Shown here piece by piece: positions 44,953-55,298 of a stretch of DNA of 64,000 bases (position 1 is its first letter; the number at the start of each line of letters is the position of its first letter). Location: NCBI GenBank assembly GCA_003427395.1, contig BFEA01000203.1, forward strand, positions 1,688,911-1,752,910, read 5' to 3'. Both the position numbers and the translations under genes were made by a program. The notes beneath the pieces were generated by a model that was given only the letters and a program-made list of their open reading frames with translations, ran no database searches and was not told the DNA's origin. Source of the DNA: Chara braunii. Lineage: Eukaryota > Streptophyta > Charophyceae > Charales > Characeae.

Positions 44953-45578
44953 AGCCTGAGCATTGTTTCCATAGTGAATGACTCAGGGCTGTGTTTATTT
45001 TACTATTTTCTGAAGGACCAGGCATTGTTTCCATGGTGAATGGCCTGGTTGCTCTAGTTAACTCTGGGGGTTTGCCTGATTGAAGGAGTTTAAGTTCTTG
45101 TTTATTCTGAGGGAGGATTTCTGGTCTAAGGCTAAGCATTGTTTCTATGGTGAATGGTTTAGCCTGAAAACCACGCACATAAGTTAAACTGAGTATAAAG
45201 GGAAAGTACTTTATATATATTTGCATATGAATTGGCAGTTGGGCATTGTTTCCATGGTGAATGGTCCAGCGCTAAGCCATAGCATTAAGAAGAGAAAAGA
45301 GAAAAGTGTAAAGTATAAATGAAAATAGCCTGGGCAAACTGAACATTGTTTCCATGGTGAATGGTTCAGTCCCCTGCCCATATTTGCCTTTTCTTTTGAA
45401 AACAAAGTCAGAGAAATACTAAATTTTGGTTATTAAACAGTTCACGACGGCTAGGCATTGTTTCCATGGCGAATGACCTAGTCATATGCCCTAAAGAAGA
45501 GAGGATTAGTTGTGCAACCTGTTCGTGTATACCTTAAAAACAAGCTGGGCATTGTTTCTACTGTGAATAATCCAACTC
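44953..45578 (+). repeat. ~100-bp hairpin array, seven units (nested LTR)
   Basis: A core close to CATTGTTTCCATGGTGAATG starts at 44961, 45023, 45137, 45244, 45344, 45456 and 45550. It is flanked by arms that differ between units but pair: CCTGAG/CTCAGG, ACCAGG/CCTGGT, AGGCTAA/TTAGCCT, ACTGAAC/GTTCAGT (plus outer TGGGCA/TGCCCA) and CTAGG/CCTAG. The fourth and seventh are weaker. CATT and AATG of the core extend the stem. Confidence 0.9.
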
Positions 45579-45860
45579 TATGTCTTACGTAAGATGGGTA
45601 TAAGGATTTAAGAACTTGAAAAAGATTCATGAACTATCTATATGAAATGAACTTGGGATGGTGAGAGTACTTACCTTTTGTGGTTTGGTTTGCATGTGAC
45701 TGAGTGAGGTAGCTAGTTTGTTTGGATTTCAGTATTATAGGTAGTTGCTTTAGATACTCGCCATATGCTGGAGTGATAGAAGTTAGTTCAATTCCTGCAT
45801 TCTGTAAAAACTTTTTTTTACTTATATCAATTCGTGTTTTTTCTGAGATCTTTTCTTATA

Positions 45861-46440
45861 CTTGGTTTTGTATAAATCTTGGCAAGCTACTTTCTCTACG
45901 GGAAGCGCTGCCAAAATTTCTACAAAACCAAGGAGTTGTTAAATTTTTGACTTGTCGAAAATCCAACTTGTTTTTTTCTTATATCTGACTTAGTTAAAAT
46001 CTGGGAAGTCTCCCTTTCTAAAGGAAGTGCTGCCCAAATTTTTGCTAATTCAGAGAGTTAGACAAAATTGAACTTTGGGAAGTCAAAGTTACTTTTAAAT
46101 TTTGGACTCAGCCTTGTATAAATTTTGGAATAACATTTTTCAAGAGGGAGTGCTGCCAAAATTTCTGCGAAAACTAAGGAGTTAGTTAAATCTTGTCTTG
46201 ACAGAAACTCGAGTTATTCTGAGTCCAAATCTGAGTTAGTATAAATCTGGACAGTCTCCCTTTCTAAAGGGAGTGGTGCCCAAATTTTTACTAATTCAGG
46301 GAGTTAGACAAAATTTGACTTTCTTGAGTTAGAGATTATTTCTGCTTTCGTATTTGAGTTTATATAAATTCTGAAAATGCACTTTTCCTACGAGAAGTGC
46401 TGCCGAAATTTTCTTAGTTTAAAGGAGTTAGATTATATTT
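45861..46440 (+). repeat. ~122-bp hairpin array, five units (nested LTR)
   Basis: Each unit is one long imperfect hairpin. Unit 1: CTTGGTTTTGTA (45861-45872) with TACAAAACCAAG (45921-45932), inner TTGGCA/TGCCAA and CTTTC/GGAAG. Unit 4: TGAGTTAGTA (46232-46241) with TACTAATTCA (46289-46298), apex CTCCCTTT/AAAGGGAG. Shared text is ATAAAT(C/T)TGG, GAAG(T/C)GCTGCC and AAATTT; outer arms differ by unit. Confidence 0.88.
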
Positions 46441-47552
46441 CGACAGGTGGCGATTCTGGTAATCCACCCTGGATAGGGGAAATTATGCCATGAGTCTACC
46501 TTTCTTTGGGCGCCGGCTTAGAGGTAGACTTAGGCTTAACTATTAGGAGAGACTCTGAGAGAGATTGTGGTATGGGGATTATTCTCCAGGGGCTTATGGT
46601 TTAGCCTGGGGCGTTGACCTGTCTTGTGTTACAGGTCCTTTTGATTGTTTGACTCAGGATTTGGACTAGTTTCAGCTTGATCCTACGAGGATCATCTTCT
46701 GTTATCACTGATAACAGGTCGATTGGTTGATCGCCGACTTGTCGGCTCACGACACAACTTTGCTTACACCTGTACCTCAACCTAATTGCCTTAGCCCTGA
46801 GATTTGATATGTTTCTTTGATGGCTTTAACTGGACTTCTTTTAATGACCATGATAAAGAATGTGTGAGGTTTATGGAAGGATGGACTATGTTTGGGGCTT
46901 GAGTGTGTGAGGAGTGGTGTGAGTAACAGGGAACAGTAAAGTTGAACAAATTGGTGTATGGCAATGTGCCTATTGTGCGTGTCGGTGTTGTATGCAGGTT
47001 AGTATTTTGGAGCGTGGTATATGGGCCATACTTTGGAGGCAGTGAGAATGAAAACCATGTGTTGCACGATCTGCATACCTGATGGGTTTATGTTTTCCTT
47101 TTTTTTGTCATTATCTCGATATCTTATTCGATATATAAGTGGTGGGATGTTTATGTATTTATTGGGTGATTTTGCTTGTTAATTTTGATAGTTGGACGTT
47201 GTAGTCCGTGGCAGCCGTCAAAGTCAAACCCCTTGACTTCTATCCAGGCTTGGAGTGGGACTCATCTCCAGGGTAGTAAGAAACGACTGCCACCACAGGT
47301 ATGGACCTGTGTACCACCCACTCTGCACAAAGTGCAGAAGAGGGTGTGTGGTCTTCAACCACACTTGGCGGTTGTCCAGCGTCGAGAGACTAACCCTCAA
47401 TGCACGTGTCAGCCGACACTTGAGTGTCGAATGCGACCCTTGAGATTAATGAGGACCGCCTGAGTATGGATACTACATGGTACGCCATTATTGCGACTGC
47501 TTGGGTACGCTTGCATTGCGAGTAGATATGAGTTAGCCCTGCATTCGCGCGG

Positions 47553-47565
47553 TTTTATATTAAAT
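47553..47565 (+). promoter_or_regulatory. TATA-like box (nested LTR)
   Basis: TTTTATATTAAAT before CTCGCGCGC, about 600 bp from the LTR end, and kept in three LTRs. Candidate LTR promoter by position and conservation only. Confidence 0.4.
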
Positions 47566-48539
47566 CTCGCGCGCAACGCCTATCTGAATTCCGCATTGGA
47601 AAGTTATGGGTTGGCTACCGAGGGGCTAGGAGCGTTGTCGCGTTGTTTGTGTTGTGTCGTTTCGTATGTGTGTGTGTCTGTGTTTTTTTTTTTTTTCGTA
47701 AAGTGGTGTGCGCGTGGTGTGTGGGATGCGTCCTAGTCGACCGACGTCGAGCCGCGCTTGGGAATTCAGCCCCCCAAGATGTCGGTCCGCGTGCGGGTCC
47801 AATAAGCGTATTGCCGCACGTACCCCCTATGCTACAGCGAACGAGAAACGCCCTCGGCTGGTCCACCTCTGCGATTGCAACTGATTAGCTTTCGTACTGT
47901 GGACTGGTAGCTCGGCGAGGATACGCCCACCGAAGGGAGGTGACAACTCCCGTAAGGTGAAGGTAACTTGTGCCTCGCGTAGGCCCTATCTGTCGTAGAG
48001 GCTCACGAGAGGTATGGCTGACGCACTCGGCCGGAGCGGCTTGAAGAAGCTCCATTTGTATTTTCGCGAAAGGTGTAGACCAACTCATGGGTGACGCGGC
48101 CGGGAGGGTCCCGCGCTACCTTGGTGCGGTGCCGGACGGATGCGCACGACAGTGCAGCTATAAGCAGCGGAGCTTCGGGTAGCGCTGCGCAGCAGAGGGG
48201 AGAAGAGAATGGATCCGGGCACGAAAGTGCGCCGGGTGCATGCATGATAAGAAAGCGAGGACGACAAACGGGAGAAGTGAGGGAGCACGCACAGAGGAAA
48301 GGGAGAACGGTCGAGCGGTTGTCTGTGCGAAGTGCGACTACGAGAAGGAAGAGAGTGGGGAGCACTTACCTGACAGCGCACGGGGAAACAACCATGATAG
48401 TGGAGTAGGTTGTAGACGGGGTGTGACCGGGTGCAACGGAAGGGGAGGGTAAGTTGAAGAAAAGGGTCGGGATGAAGGGAAAATGGACCTAGGCGCAGAG
48501 TCACGCCAGGTGCATTCGGAGGCCGGGATGGCGCAGAGA

Positions 48540-49320
48540 ACGAAGAAGTGAGTATGGCGGCATGAGAACTGCGTAGCTCACTCGATACTTATCAGAATCG
48601 AGTGAACCAAAGAAGTGAGTAAGGGTTTTAGTGGTGGGCGAATCAAAATTTAAGGTTAGTTTTAGAGGAAAATTAGTGAGTTGGGAGTTAGAGCGAGAAC
48701 GATGGGCGACGAGTTAGAGTGATGTCAGAAAAGAAAGGACTAAGAAAGTGTAGATCCTACTCGATTCTTAGTAGAATCGAGTGAGGTAAGATACTAAACT
48801 AAGTTTTTTTGGGCGGGCGGCCGTGAATCTGTAGTTAGAATGGGCAGTAAGTTAGTGGGATAGGAGGTTAGTAGAAAAAGGGGTGCGCCGAAAGGTGGCG
48901 GAGGGCTGGCTATGGCAGGGAAGGAAAAGCGGATATCTTGCTCAATTCATAACGGAATCGAGCAACGAAAAATCCTAAATAGGGGTTTTTGGGCGTTGCG
49001 AGCGTGATGGTAACGATAGTTCTGGTGGTAGGTCAATAGGTTAAAAGTTAGCGAGAAAATAAGTTGTGCGGAGGTAGCGGGAAGAAGTTATGGCTGAAGC
49101 GGGAATCTAGCACTTCTCCCCATTCTCAGTAGGACCGAGCGAAGTAAGGACATAGATGAAGTGACGTTTTGAGGTGTGGCGAGCTAGGTAGTTAGGCTAG
49201 TTTTAACACGAAAACTCTTAGTCTTGTTGTTTTAATAGATAGGGGCTGCATCGTGCATAAAACAAGGACTCTGAAAAGAGAACGTATCTATCCCGCTTCT
49301 AGCGGAAGATACATTTTCAT
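48540..49320 (+). repeat. ~178-bp hairpin array (main 5' LTR)
   Basis: Stem-loops at 48579-48604 (CACTCGAT/ATCGAGTG), 48759-48782 (ACTCGATTCT/AGAATCGAGT), 48938-48965 (TTGCTCAATTC/GAATCGAGCAA, one mismatch), about 49110-49143 (weak) and 49284-49313 (GTATCT/AGATAC with CCGC/GCGG). Midpoints are 175-180 bp apart. The first three recur in the 3' LTR at about 61399, 61580 and 61760. Confidence 0.8.
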
Positions 49321-50660
49321 TTTGCCAGGATTAGGAGTGGTCGATAGTCATCAGGGGGCATTATGAAGGTCATGGTGATCGTGCTCCTTCGTGCCTGGCG
49401 GGGTTCTCCTTTCCGTTGAGCCGCGATGATCTTCTGCCGACAGGTATTGTGATAATCGTTCTCGCTCTCCCGCTATTGCCAATGAAAATTGCAAATTGGG
49501 GCAGATGACCAGGTGCGGGGCAGCAAAGGGAGAGAGAAAGATGGGTGGGCTTACCTGCTACGAATATAGCACGCCTCGATAGTCTGAGAGCGTACTTGAT
49601 GGTGTAGGAGCAAGGTGGTGACGCATAGTCGTTCTTAGCCGGTAGAGTGATTTGTCTCGTTAACCCCGTTAACAAGCGAGATTTCAACTTGCTAAGTAGC
49701 AGCGCAGGGGCTCTTTCGTCGTGGTCAGGCGTTGTAGACGAATCATTGGACGGCGGGCCAACGACTATGGCAATGACTGTTGTAACGAGGCGCGAACTGC
49801 CACTTCAACAGGTGATTAACTGTCACAACTTTCAGGGAATATTGCGTCGAAAAACTCGGAACATGATGTTTGTTGGGCTATCGCTTGCTATTGCTGCGTG
49901 CAAGGGCTGCAGAGTTAGGAACTTATCTGCTGACTGGAGTGCTCAGGCCATCGAACAAACCTACAGCAGACCAGGCGCAGGGACCGCAGTTCTATTTTGC
50001 TGTCGATGTCTCACCCACCCCAACAACTTGTGCAGCGACGGGCCAGCCGCGCAGTTACTGCCTGGCCTGTTGGCCGGGTTGTCGCTCCTCATATTACACG
50101 AAGTAGTTGAGGGCGGGCCAGGAGGGTGCGAACTTATTTGCGGGCTGCTGTTGGTTGTGCGCGAACTGCTGCTGTGTGTTGTGCACAAGCTGCTGCTGCT
50201 GCTACGGGCTGGGCACAAACTGCTTTTGTTGACTATGTGGGAACTGTTGCTAATGGCTGGGCACTGTTATCGTCTACTTTTGGCCGTTGTATACTGTTGA
50301 GGTACCACTAACGTTGTTGCTACTCATGCCAGCTGCTCCAACAGGTTGCCACTGTGGATTAGTTACTATGCATTAATTGTACACAGTCTGGTGACGTGTG
50401 AAGGCTATTACTGTAGACTGCTGCAGCACCTTGTGGCTGTGCGCGAAGTGTTGTATGCACAATGTGTTGTTGAGATTCCGTGAAGCTACCTGCGTTTCGG
50501 ATTGCCATGCGGCAGCGATCGGTGTAAGGAGAGGTAACGGGACTTAAAGGAGTAGCCAGACTGTGAAGGGGGTTAATGTTGGGGACTAGAGGATCGTCAG
50601 AGGGGTGATCCAGCAGTTCGACTTCAAGTTTGACCAAGTTGTTGTTTCTGACCATCATGG
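49321..50660 (+). other. TGC/GCT-rich segment of the main 5' LTR
   Basis: Contains a Leu/Cys-rich open reading of GCTGCTGCTG-type repeats (50150-50260). It corresponds loosely to 43640-44467 of the nested LTR. I do not call a gene. Confidence 0.5.
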
Positions 50661-51162
50661 CGGGGCCCTCAGGCAACTGAAGGTATCAAGGCCTTCTCCT
50701 GCGAGTCTGAGTGCACCTCCCTTGGATCTGAGAGTCTCAAACCCATCTTCTTTTGTCCTTCTTACTCTAAGTCTAGTCCTGATCTGAGGGGAAGGCGGCA
50801 AGCGGGATTGCAACCCGTAGGTCCGCGTCAAGACTCTGTGGGGAGTCCACCCACCGATTGCGGGAGCTCTGTCGGAACTCAGGAGCAGTTCTGGAGGCAT
50901 GGAATCGTAAGGTAAACCGTTTCATCTGCACAACCTACTACCACCCATGTTTTGTTTATCCCCCTGCAGTATGACTGTTGTATGCATGAGGTTGTCCCTA
51001 CGGTTTTGCGTTCTCTTCAGGACCAAATCAGACTGAATGGAAGGAATGTGTGAAAGTGAAGTTTAAGTTTCTCTTTTGTTTTGAATGAAAGCAGACTAAG
51101 ATATGAATTGAGGAAAGGTGGGAGACAGGCAGTTTTGCATGCGTTTGGAAGGGTCAACCAAA

Positions 51163-51850
51163 GCCTGAGCATTGTTTCTACTGTGAACGACTCAGGGTTA
51201 TGTTTATTTGGTTGTTTTCTGAAGGACCAGGCCTTGTTTCTACTGTGAATGGCCTGGTTGCTATGTTTATCTAGTTGTTTTCTAGAGGACCAGACATTGT
51301 TTCTACAGTGAATGGCTTGTTTACTTTAGTTAACCCTGGGGGTTTGCATGATTAAAGGGGTTTAAGTTCTTGTTTATTCTGAGGGAGGATTTCTGGTCTA
51401 AGGCTAAGCATTGTTTCCATGGTGAATGGTTTAGCCTAAAAACCACGCACATAAGTCAAACTGAGTATAAAAGGGAAATACTTTATATATATTTGCATGT
51501 GAACTGGCAGTTGGGCATTGTTTTCATGGTGAATGGTTCAGCGCTAAGCCATAGCATTAAGAAGATGAAAGGAAAAAGTGTAAAGTATAAATGAAAATAG
51601 TCTGGGCAAGCTGCACATTGTTTCCGTGGTGAATGGTTCAGTCCCTTGCCCATATTTGTCTTTTCTTTTGAAAACAAAGTCAGAGAAATACTAAATTTTG
51701 GTTATTAAACAGTACAGGACGACTAGGCATTGTTTTCATGGCGAATGACCTAGTCATATGCCAAAAAGAAGAAAGAAGTAGTTGTGCAAATTGTTCGTGT
51801 ATACCTTAAAGACAAGCTGGGCGTTGTTTCTACTGTGAACAGTCCAGCTC
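51163..51850 (+). repeat. ~100-bp hairpin array, eight units (main 5' LTR)
   Basis: Core starts at 51170, 51232, 51295, 51409, 51516, 51616, 51728 and 51822. Arms include CCTGAG/CTCAGG, ACCAGGCC/GGCCTGGT, AGGCTAA/TTAGCCT, TGGGCAA/TTGCCCA (outer, sixth), GACTAGG/CCTAGTC and AGCTGG/CCAGCT (51815-51820 with 51844-51849). One unit (51295) has no partner in the nested LTR. Confidence 0.9.
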
Positions 51851-52135
51851 TATGTCTTATGTAAGATGGGTATAAGGATTTAAGAACTTAAAAAGATTCA
51901 CGAACCATCTATATGAAGTAAACTTGGGATGGTGAGAGTACTTACATTTGTGGTTTGGCTTGCATATGACTGAGTGAGGTCACTACTTAGTCTGAGTTTG
52001 AGGTTGATAGGTAGTTGTTTTAGTTGCTCGCCAAGTGCTAGAGCCATAGGAGTTAGTGTCAATTCTGCATTTTTTGTAATAACTTTATTTTATTTAGGTC
52101 AATTCTTACATTTTCTGGGATCATTTTTTGTACTT

Positions 52136-52690
52136 GGCTTTGTATAAATCTTGGCAAGCTACTTTCTCTACGGAAAGCGCAGCCGAAATTTCTACCAATC
52201 CAATGAGTTATTCAATTTTTGACTTGTCAAAGTTCGATTTGTCTTTTCTTATATATGACTTAGTTAAAATCTTGAAAATTTCCTTCTCTAAAGGGAGCGC
52301 TGCCCAAATTTTTGCTAATTCAGGGAGTTAGACAAAATTGGACTTTGAGAAGTCGAAGTTATTCTTAAAATCTGGACTTAGCTTTGTATAAATTTTGGAA
52401 AAGCACTTTTTTAAATGGAGTGCTGCCGAAATTTCTGCAAAACTAAGGAATTAGTTGAATCTGGTCTAAAATTGAACTCAAGTTTTCTTTTGAGTTCACA
52501 TCTGACTTAGTATAAATTTGGGAAGTCTCCCTTTGTAAAGGGAGTGCTGCCAAAATTTTTACTAAGTCAGGGAGTTAGACAAAAATTTGACTTTCCAGAG
52601 TTAGAGATTATTTCTGCTTTCATATATGGACTTATATAAATTCTGAAAAGACATTTTTCTTACGGGAAGCGCTGCCGAGATTTTCTTAGG
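52136..52690 (+). repeat. ~122-bp hairpin array, five units (main 5' LTR)
   Basis: Same pattern as 45861-46440. Unit 4 is the best: CTGACTTAGTA (52502-52512) with TACTAAGTCAG (52560-52570), inner AAATTTGG/CCAAAATTT and apex CTCCCTTT/AAAGGGAG. Confidence 0.88.
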
Positions 52691-53870
52691 AGATAGATTA
52701 TATTTTGACAGGTGACGGTTCTGGCAATCCACCCTGAATATGGGAGATTTTGCAGTTGGTCTACCTATGCTTAGGCACTGGCTTAGAGGTAGACCTAGGC
52801 TTAGCTATAGGGAGGTTTTGAGTGAGGATGTGTTTTGGAGTTGTATTCTCCATACACTTATGATCCTAACTTGGGGATTGGTCTGTCGTGTGTTACAGGT
52901 CTTCTTGATCGTTTGATTCAAGATCCGGACTGGATTCAGCTTGACCCCTTAAGGGTTTTCTTCTGTTATCACTGATAACAGGTCGGTTGCCGATTCGTAA
53001 GTTTACGATTCAACTCCAATTCACTTCTGTCACTTGACCTAAAGGCTTTAGCCCTATGGTTTATTTGTTTTGTTGTGTTTTTACCCGGACTTTATTGAAT
53101 GGCCATTTAACGAAGATACTGAGTATTTTTATTGCGGGAAGGTTGCGCTAAGGTTGAGGTTTGCATGGCTAAAGCAAGGGGTGTGAGAGCAGAGAATGGT
53201 TGAAGTTGACCCCGTGTAGCGCATGGACTTTCTGGTTGAATCTTTGATGTGATTGCAGGTATGCTTGGTGATTCGGACTTGGGATTTGACTGTATGCGCT
53301 CACATACATATATATATGGCTGAGAGGAGCCCCACTGTGACTGTGAGAAGTGATCGTCCCATAAAATCAACCCTTATATATTTATAAGTGCCCTGAGTGT
53401 TTGAGAGGCCACTGTGATTGTGCATAAGGGTCAACCAGATTGTGTCTCGAGAGAAAAGAGGGATCCCCTTTTATCCCTTGCTTGTTAGAGATTTTTATGG
53501 TTGGACGTTGTAGTCCGTGGCAGCCGTCAAAGTCAAACCCCTTGACTTTCGTCCAGGCCTGGGGTAGGACTTATCCCGAGGGCCGCAAGAAACGACTGCC
53601 ACCACAGGTATGGACCTGTGTACCACGCACTGTGCACAAAGTGCACAAAGTGCAGAAGAGGGTGTGTGGTCTTCAACCGCCCATGACAGTTGTCCAGCGT
53701 CGAGAGATTAACCCTCAAGACGCGTGTCAGCCGACACTTGAGTGTCGAATGCGACCCTCGAGATTAACGAGGACCTCGTAAGTATGGGTACTACATAGTA
53801 CGTCATCATTGCGACTGCTTGCGTACGCTTGCATTGCGAGTCGATATGAGTTAGCCCTGCGTCCGCCCGG

Positions 53871-53881
53871 TTTTATACTAA
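53871..53881 (+). promoter_or_regulatory. TATA-like box (main 5' LTR)
   Basis: TTTTATACTAA before GTCTCGCGCGC, 617 bp before the LTR end; the equivalent of 47553. Confidence 0.4.
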
Positions 53882-54490
53882 GTCTCGCGCGCTACGCCTA
53901 TTTGATTTCCGCATGGGAAAGTTATGGGTTGGCTACCGAGGGGCTAGCAGCGTTGTCGCGTTGTTTGCGCTGTGTCGTTTCGTATATGTGTTGTTTTATG
54001 TGTGTGTGTGTTGTTGTCTTGTGGTTGTTAGAGTGGTGTGCGCGTGGTGTGTGGGATGTGTCCTAGTCGACCAGCGACGAACCGCGCTTGGGACCTCAGC
54101 CCCCCAAGATGTCGATTCGCGTGCGGGTCCGATAGAGGCGTACTACCGCGCGTACCCCCTATGCTACAGCAAACGAGAAACGCCCTCGGCTGGTCCACCT
54201 CTGTGATTGCAACTGAGTAGCTTTCGTACTGTGGACTGGTAGCTCGGCGGGGATACGCCCACCGAAGGGAGGTCACAACTTCCGTAAGGTGTAGGTAAGT
54301 TGTGCCTCTAGTAGGGCCTATTCTGTGGTACGGGCTCGCAAGAGGTATGGCTGGCGCACCCGGCAGGAGCGGCTTAAGGAAGCTCCACGTGTATTATCTG
54401 CGACGAAGGCTTTAAACCAACTCCTGCGTGACGCGGCCGGGAGGGTCCTGCGCTGCCCTGGTGCNGTGNCGGACCGATGNGCTCGACAGG

Positions 54491-54507
54491 TGGCGCCGTT
54501 GCCGGGG
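54491..54507 (+). promoter_or_regulatory. Primer-binding site, tRNA-Asp type
   Basis: TGGCGCCGTTGCCGGGG begins two bases after the 5' LTR end. This is the form usually assigned to tRNA-Asp in plant Ty3/Gypsy elements (from memory of the family). It primes minus-strand DNA synthesis. Confidence 0.93.
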
Positions 54508-55298
54508 ATAACGGTTGCCTACCGTTGTCCCTGGTGGAACGACATCCGGGTATTGGAAGTGAGAGAATAGGCAAATGAGAAGTTTTCGCTAGGACTATAT
54601 GAGTGATGAGTTGATATCTCGACTATTGATTGGAAGTGTCGTAGGATTGAGAGGTCCTTAAAAAATCGGGTCTCGATTCGAGGAAGGTTGATGATTCAGG
54701 CGACGTGACCACTTCTGAACTGAAGGTATAGACCCTCTCCTTGGTGGCAGGTTAGAAGTCGTCTGTGTGCCTTGAGGAGAAGTAGGTTAAGGAAAGTTGA
54801 AGGATATTACTTGCATCGACTTACATGTTTTAGTTTGGATTCTAAGCGGATGTCCTGCCACGGGGCGTAGCAAGTTTGGGTGATACCTTCTTTACGTAAA
54901 GGAGATCTAATCCTAGAGGGAGTTGGAGTAGCAATGGAAGAGCTAACACTTAGACTAATTTGCCCACTTTTAATAGAGTGGTAGGTGGTAATTGATGTTA
55001 ACCAGCCTAGGTTATGTCTAAGTGTGAAGACATATTTTTAAGTAGATATCCTAGGTTATGTCTAAGCATGTGAGGATACGTAGCTGAGTAGATATCCTGT
55101 TTAGGGGTATTTCGTGTGGGGTACTCTATCGGGATTATATTTGGGATTTTATCAGTCTGTAAAAGTTTATATGGATGTCTCAAGTCCAACACTTGTCTCA
55201 TGGCTGGCCATCGAGTCTGTATGGCTGGGTCGCTCTTCCCAAAGGAGCAGGGATAGTCAGTCTAATAACGGAAGGCGCATGTTGGACGTTTGTTTGTG

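Larger units (their letters stand above)
41522..48151 (+). mobile_element. Solo LTR of a related subfamily nested in the 5' LTR
   Basis: It starts TGTCGTACCAAATACCC and ends GATGCGCACGACA, keeping the TGTCG/CGACA ends. Flanks GCGC (41518-41521) and GTGC (48152-48155) look like a 4-bp target duplication with one C-to-T change. The 3' LTR at 60970-60980 preserves the empty site (GGCAGCGCAACTATAAG). It has no internal domain. From about 44467 it is close to 50660-54488; its first part is diverged. Confidence 0.85.
39708..54488 (+). repeat. 5' LTR (about 8.15 kb net of a 6.6-kb nested LTR)
   Basis: 39708-41521 aligns with 59170-60975 of the 3' LTR, 48156-49016 with 60976-61836, and 53596-54488 with 61837-62687. 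Between 41522 and 48151 lies a nested solo LTR; 49017-53595 is missing from the 3' LTR. Parts in order: GC-rich 5' section, ~180-bp hairpin array, TGC-rich section, ~100-bp hairpin array, ~122-bp hairpin array, a section with a TATA-like box, and the CGACA end. Three Ns lie just before the end (54465, 54469, 54480). Confidence 0.88.

Noticed and set aside
44888-45405. Minus-strand frames with repeated FTMETMP peptides
   Set aside because: The peptide repeats are simply the translated hairpin cores of the ~100-bp array and change frame between units.
49647-50300. 217-residue Leu/Cys-rich frame
   Set aside because: Driven by CTGCTG-type repeats within the LTR, with no conserved counterpart in the nested LTR.
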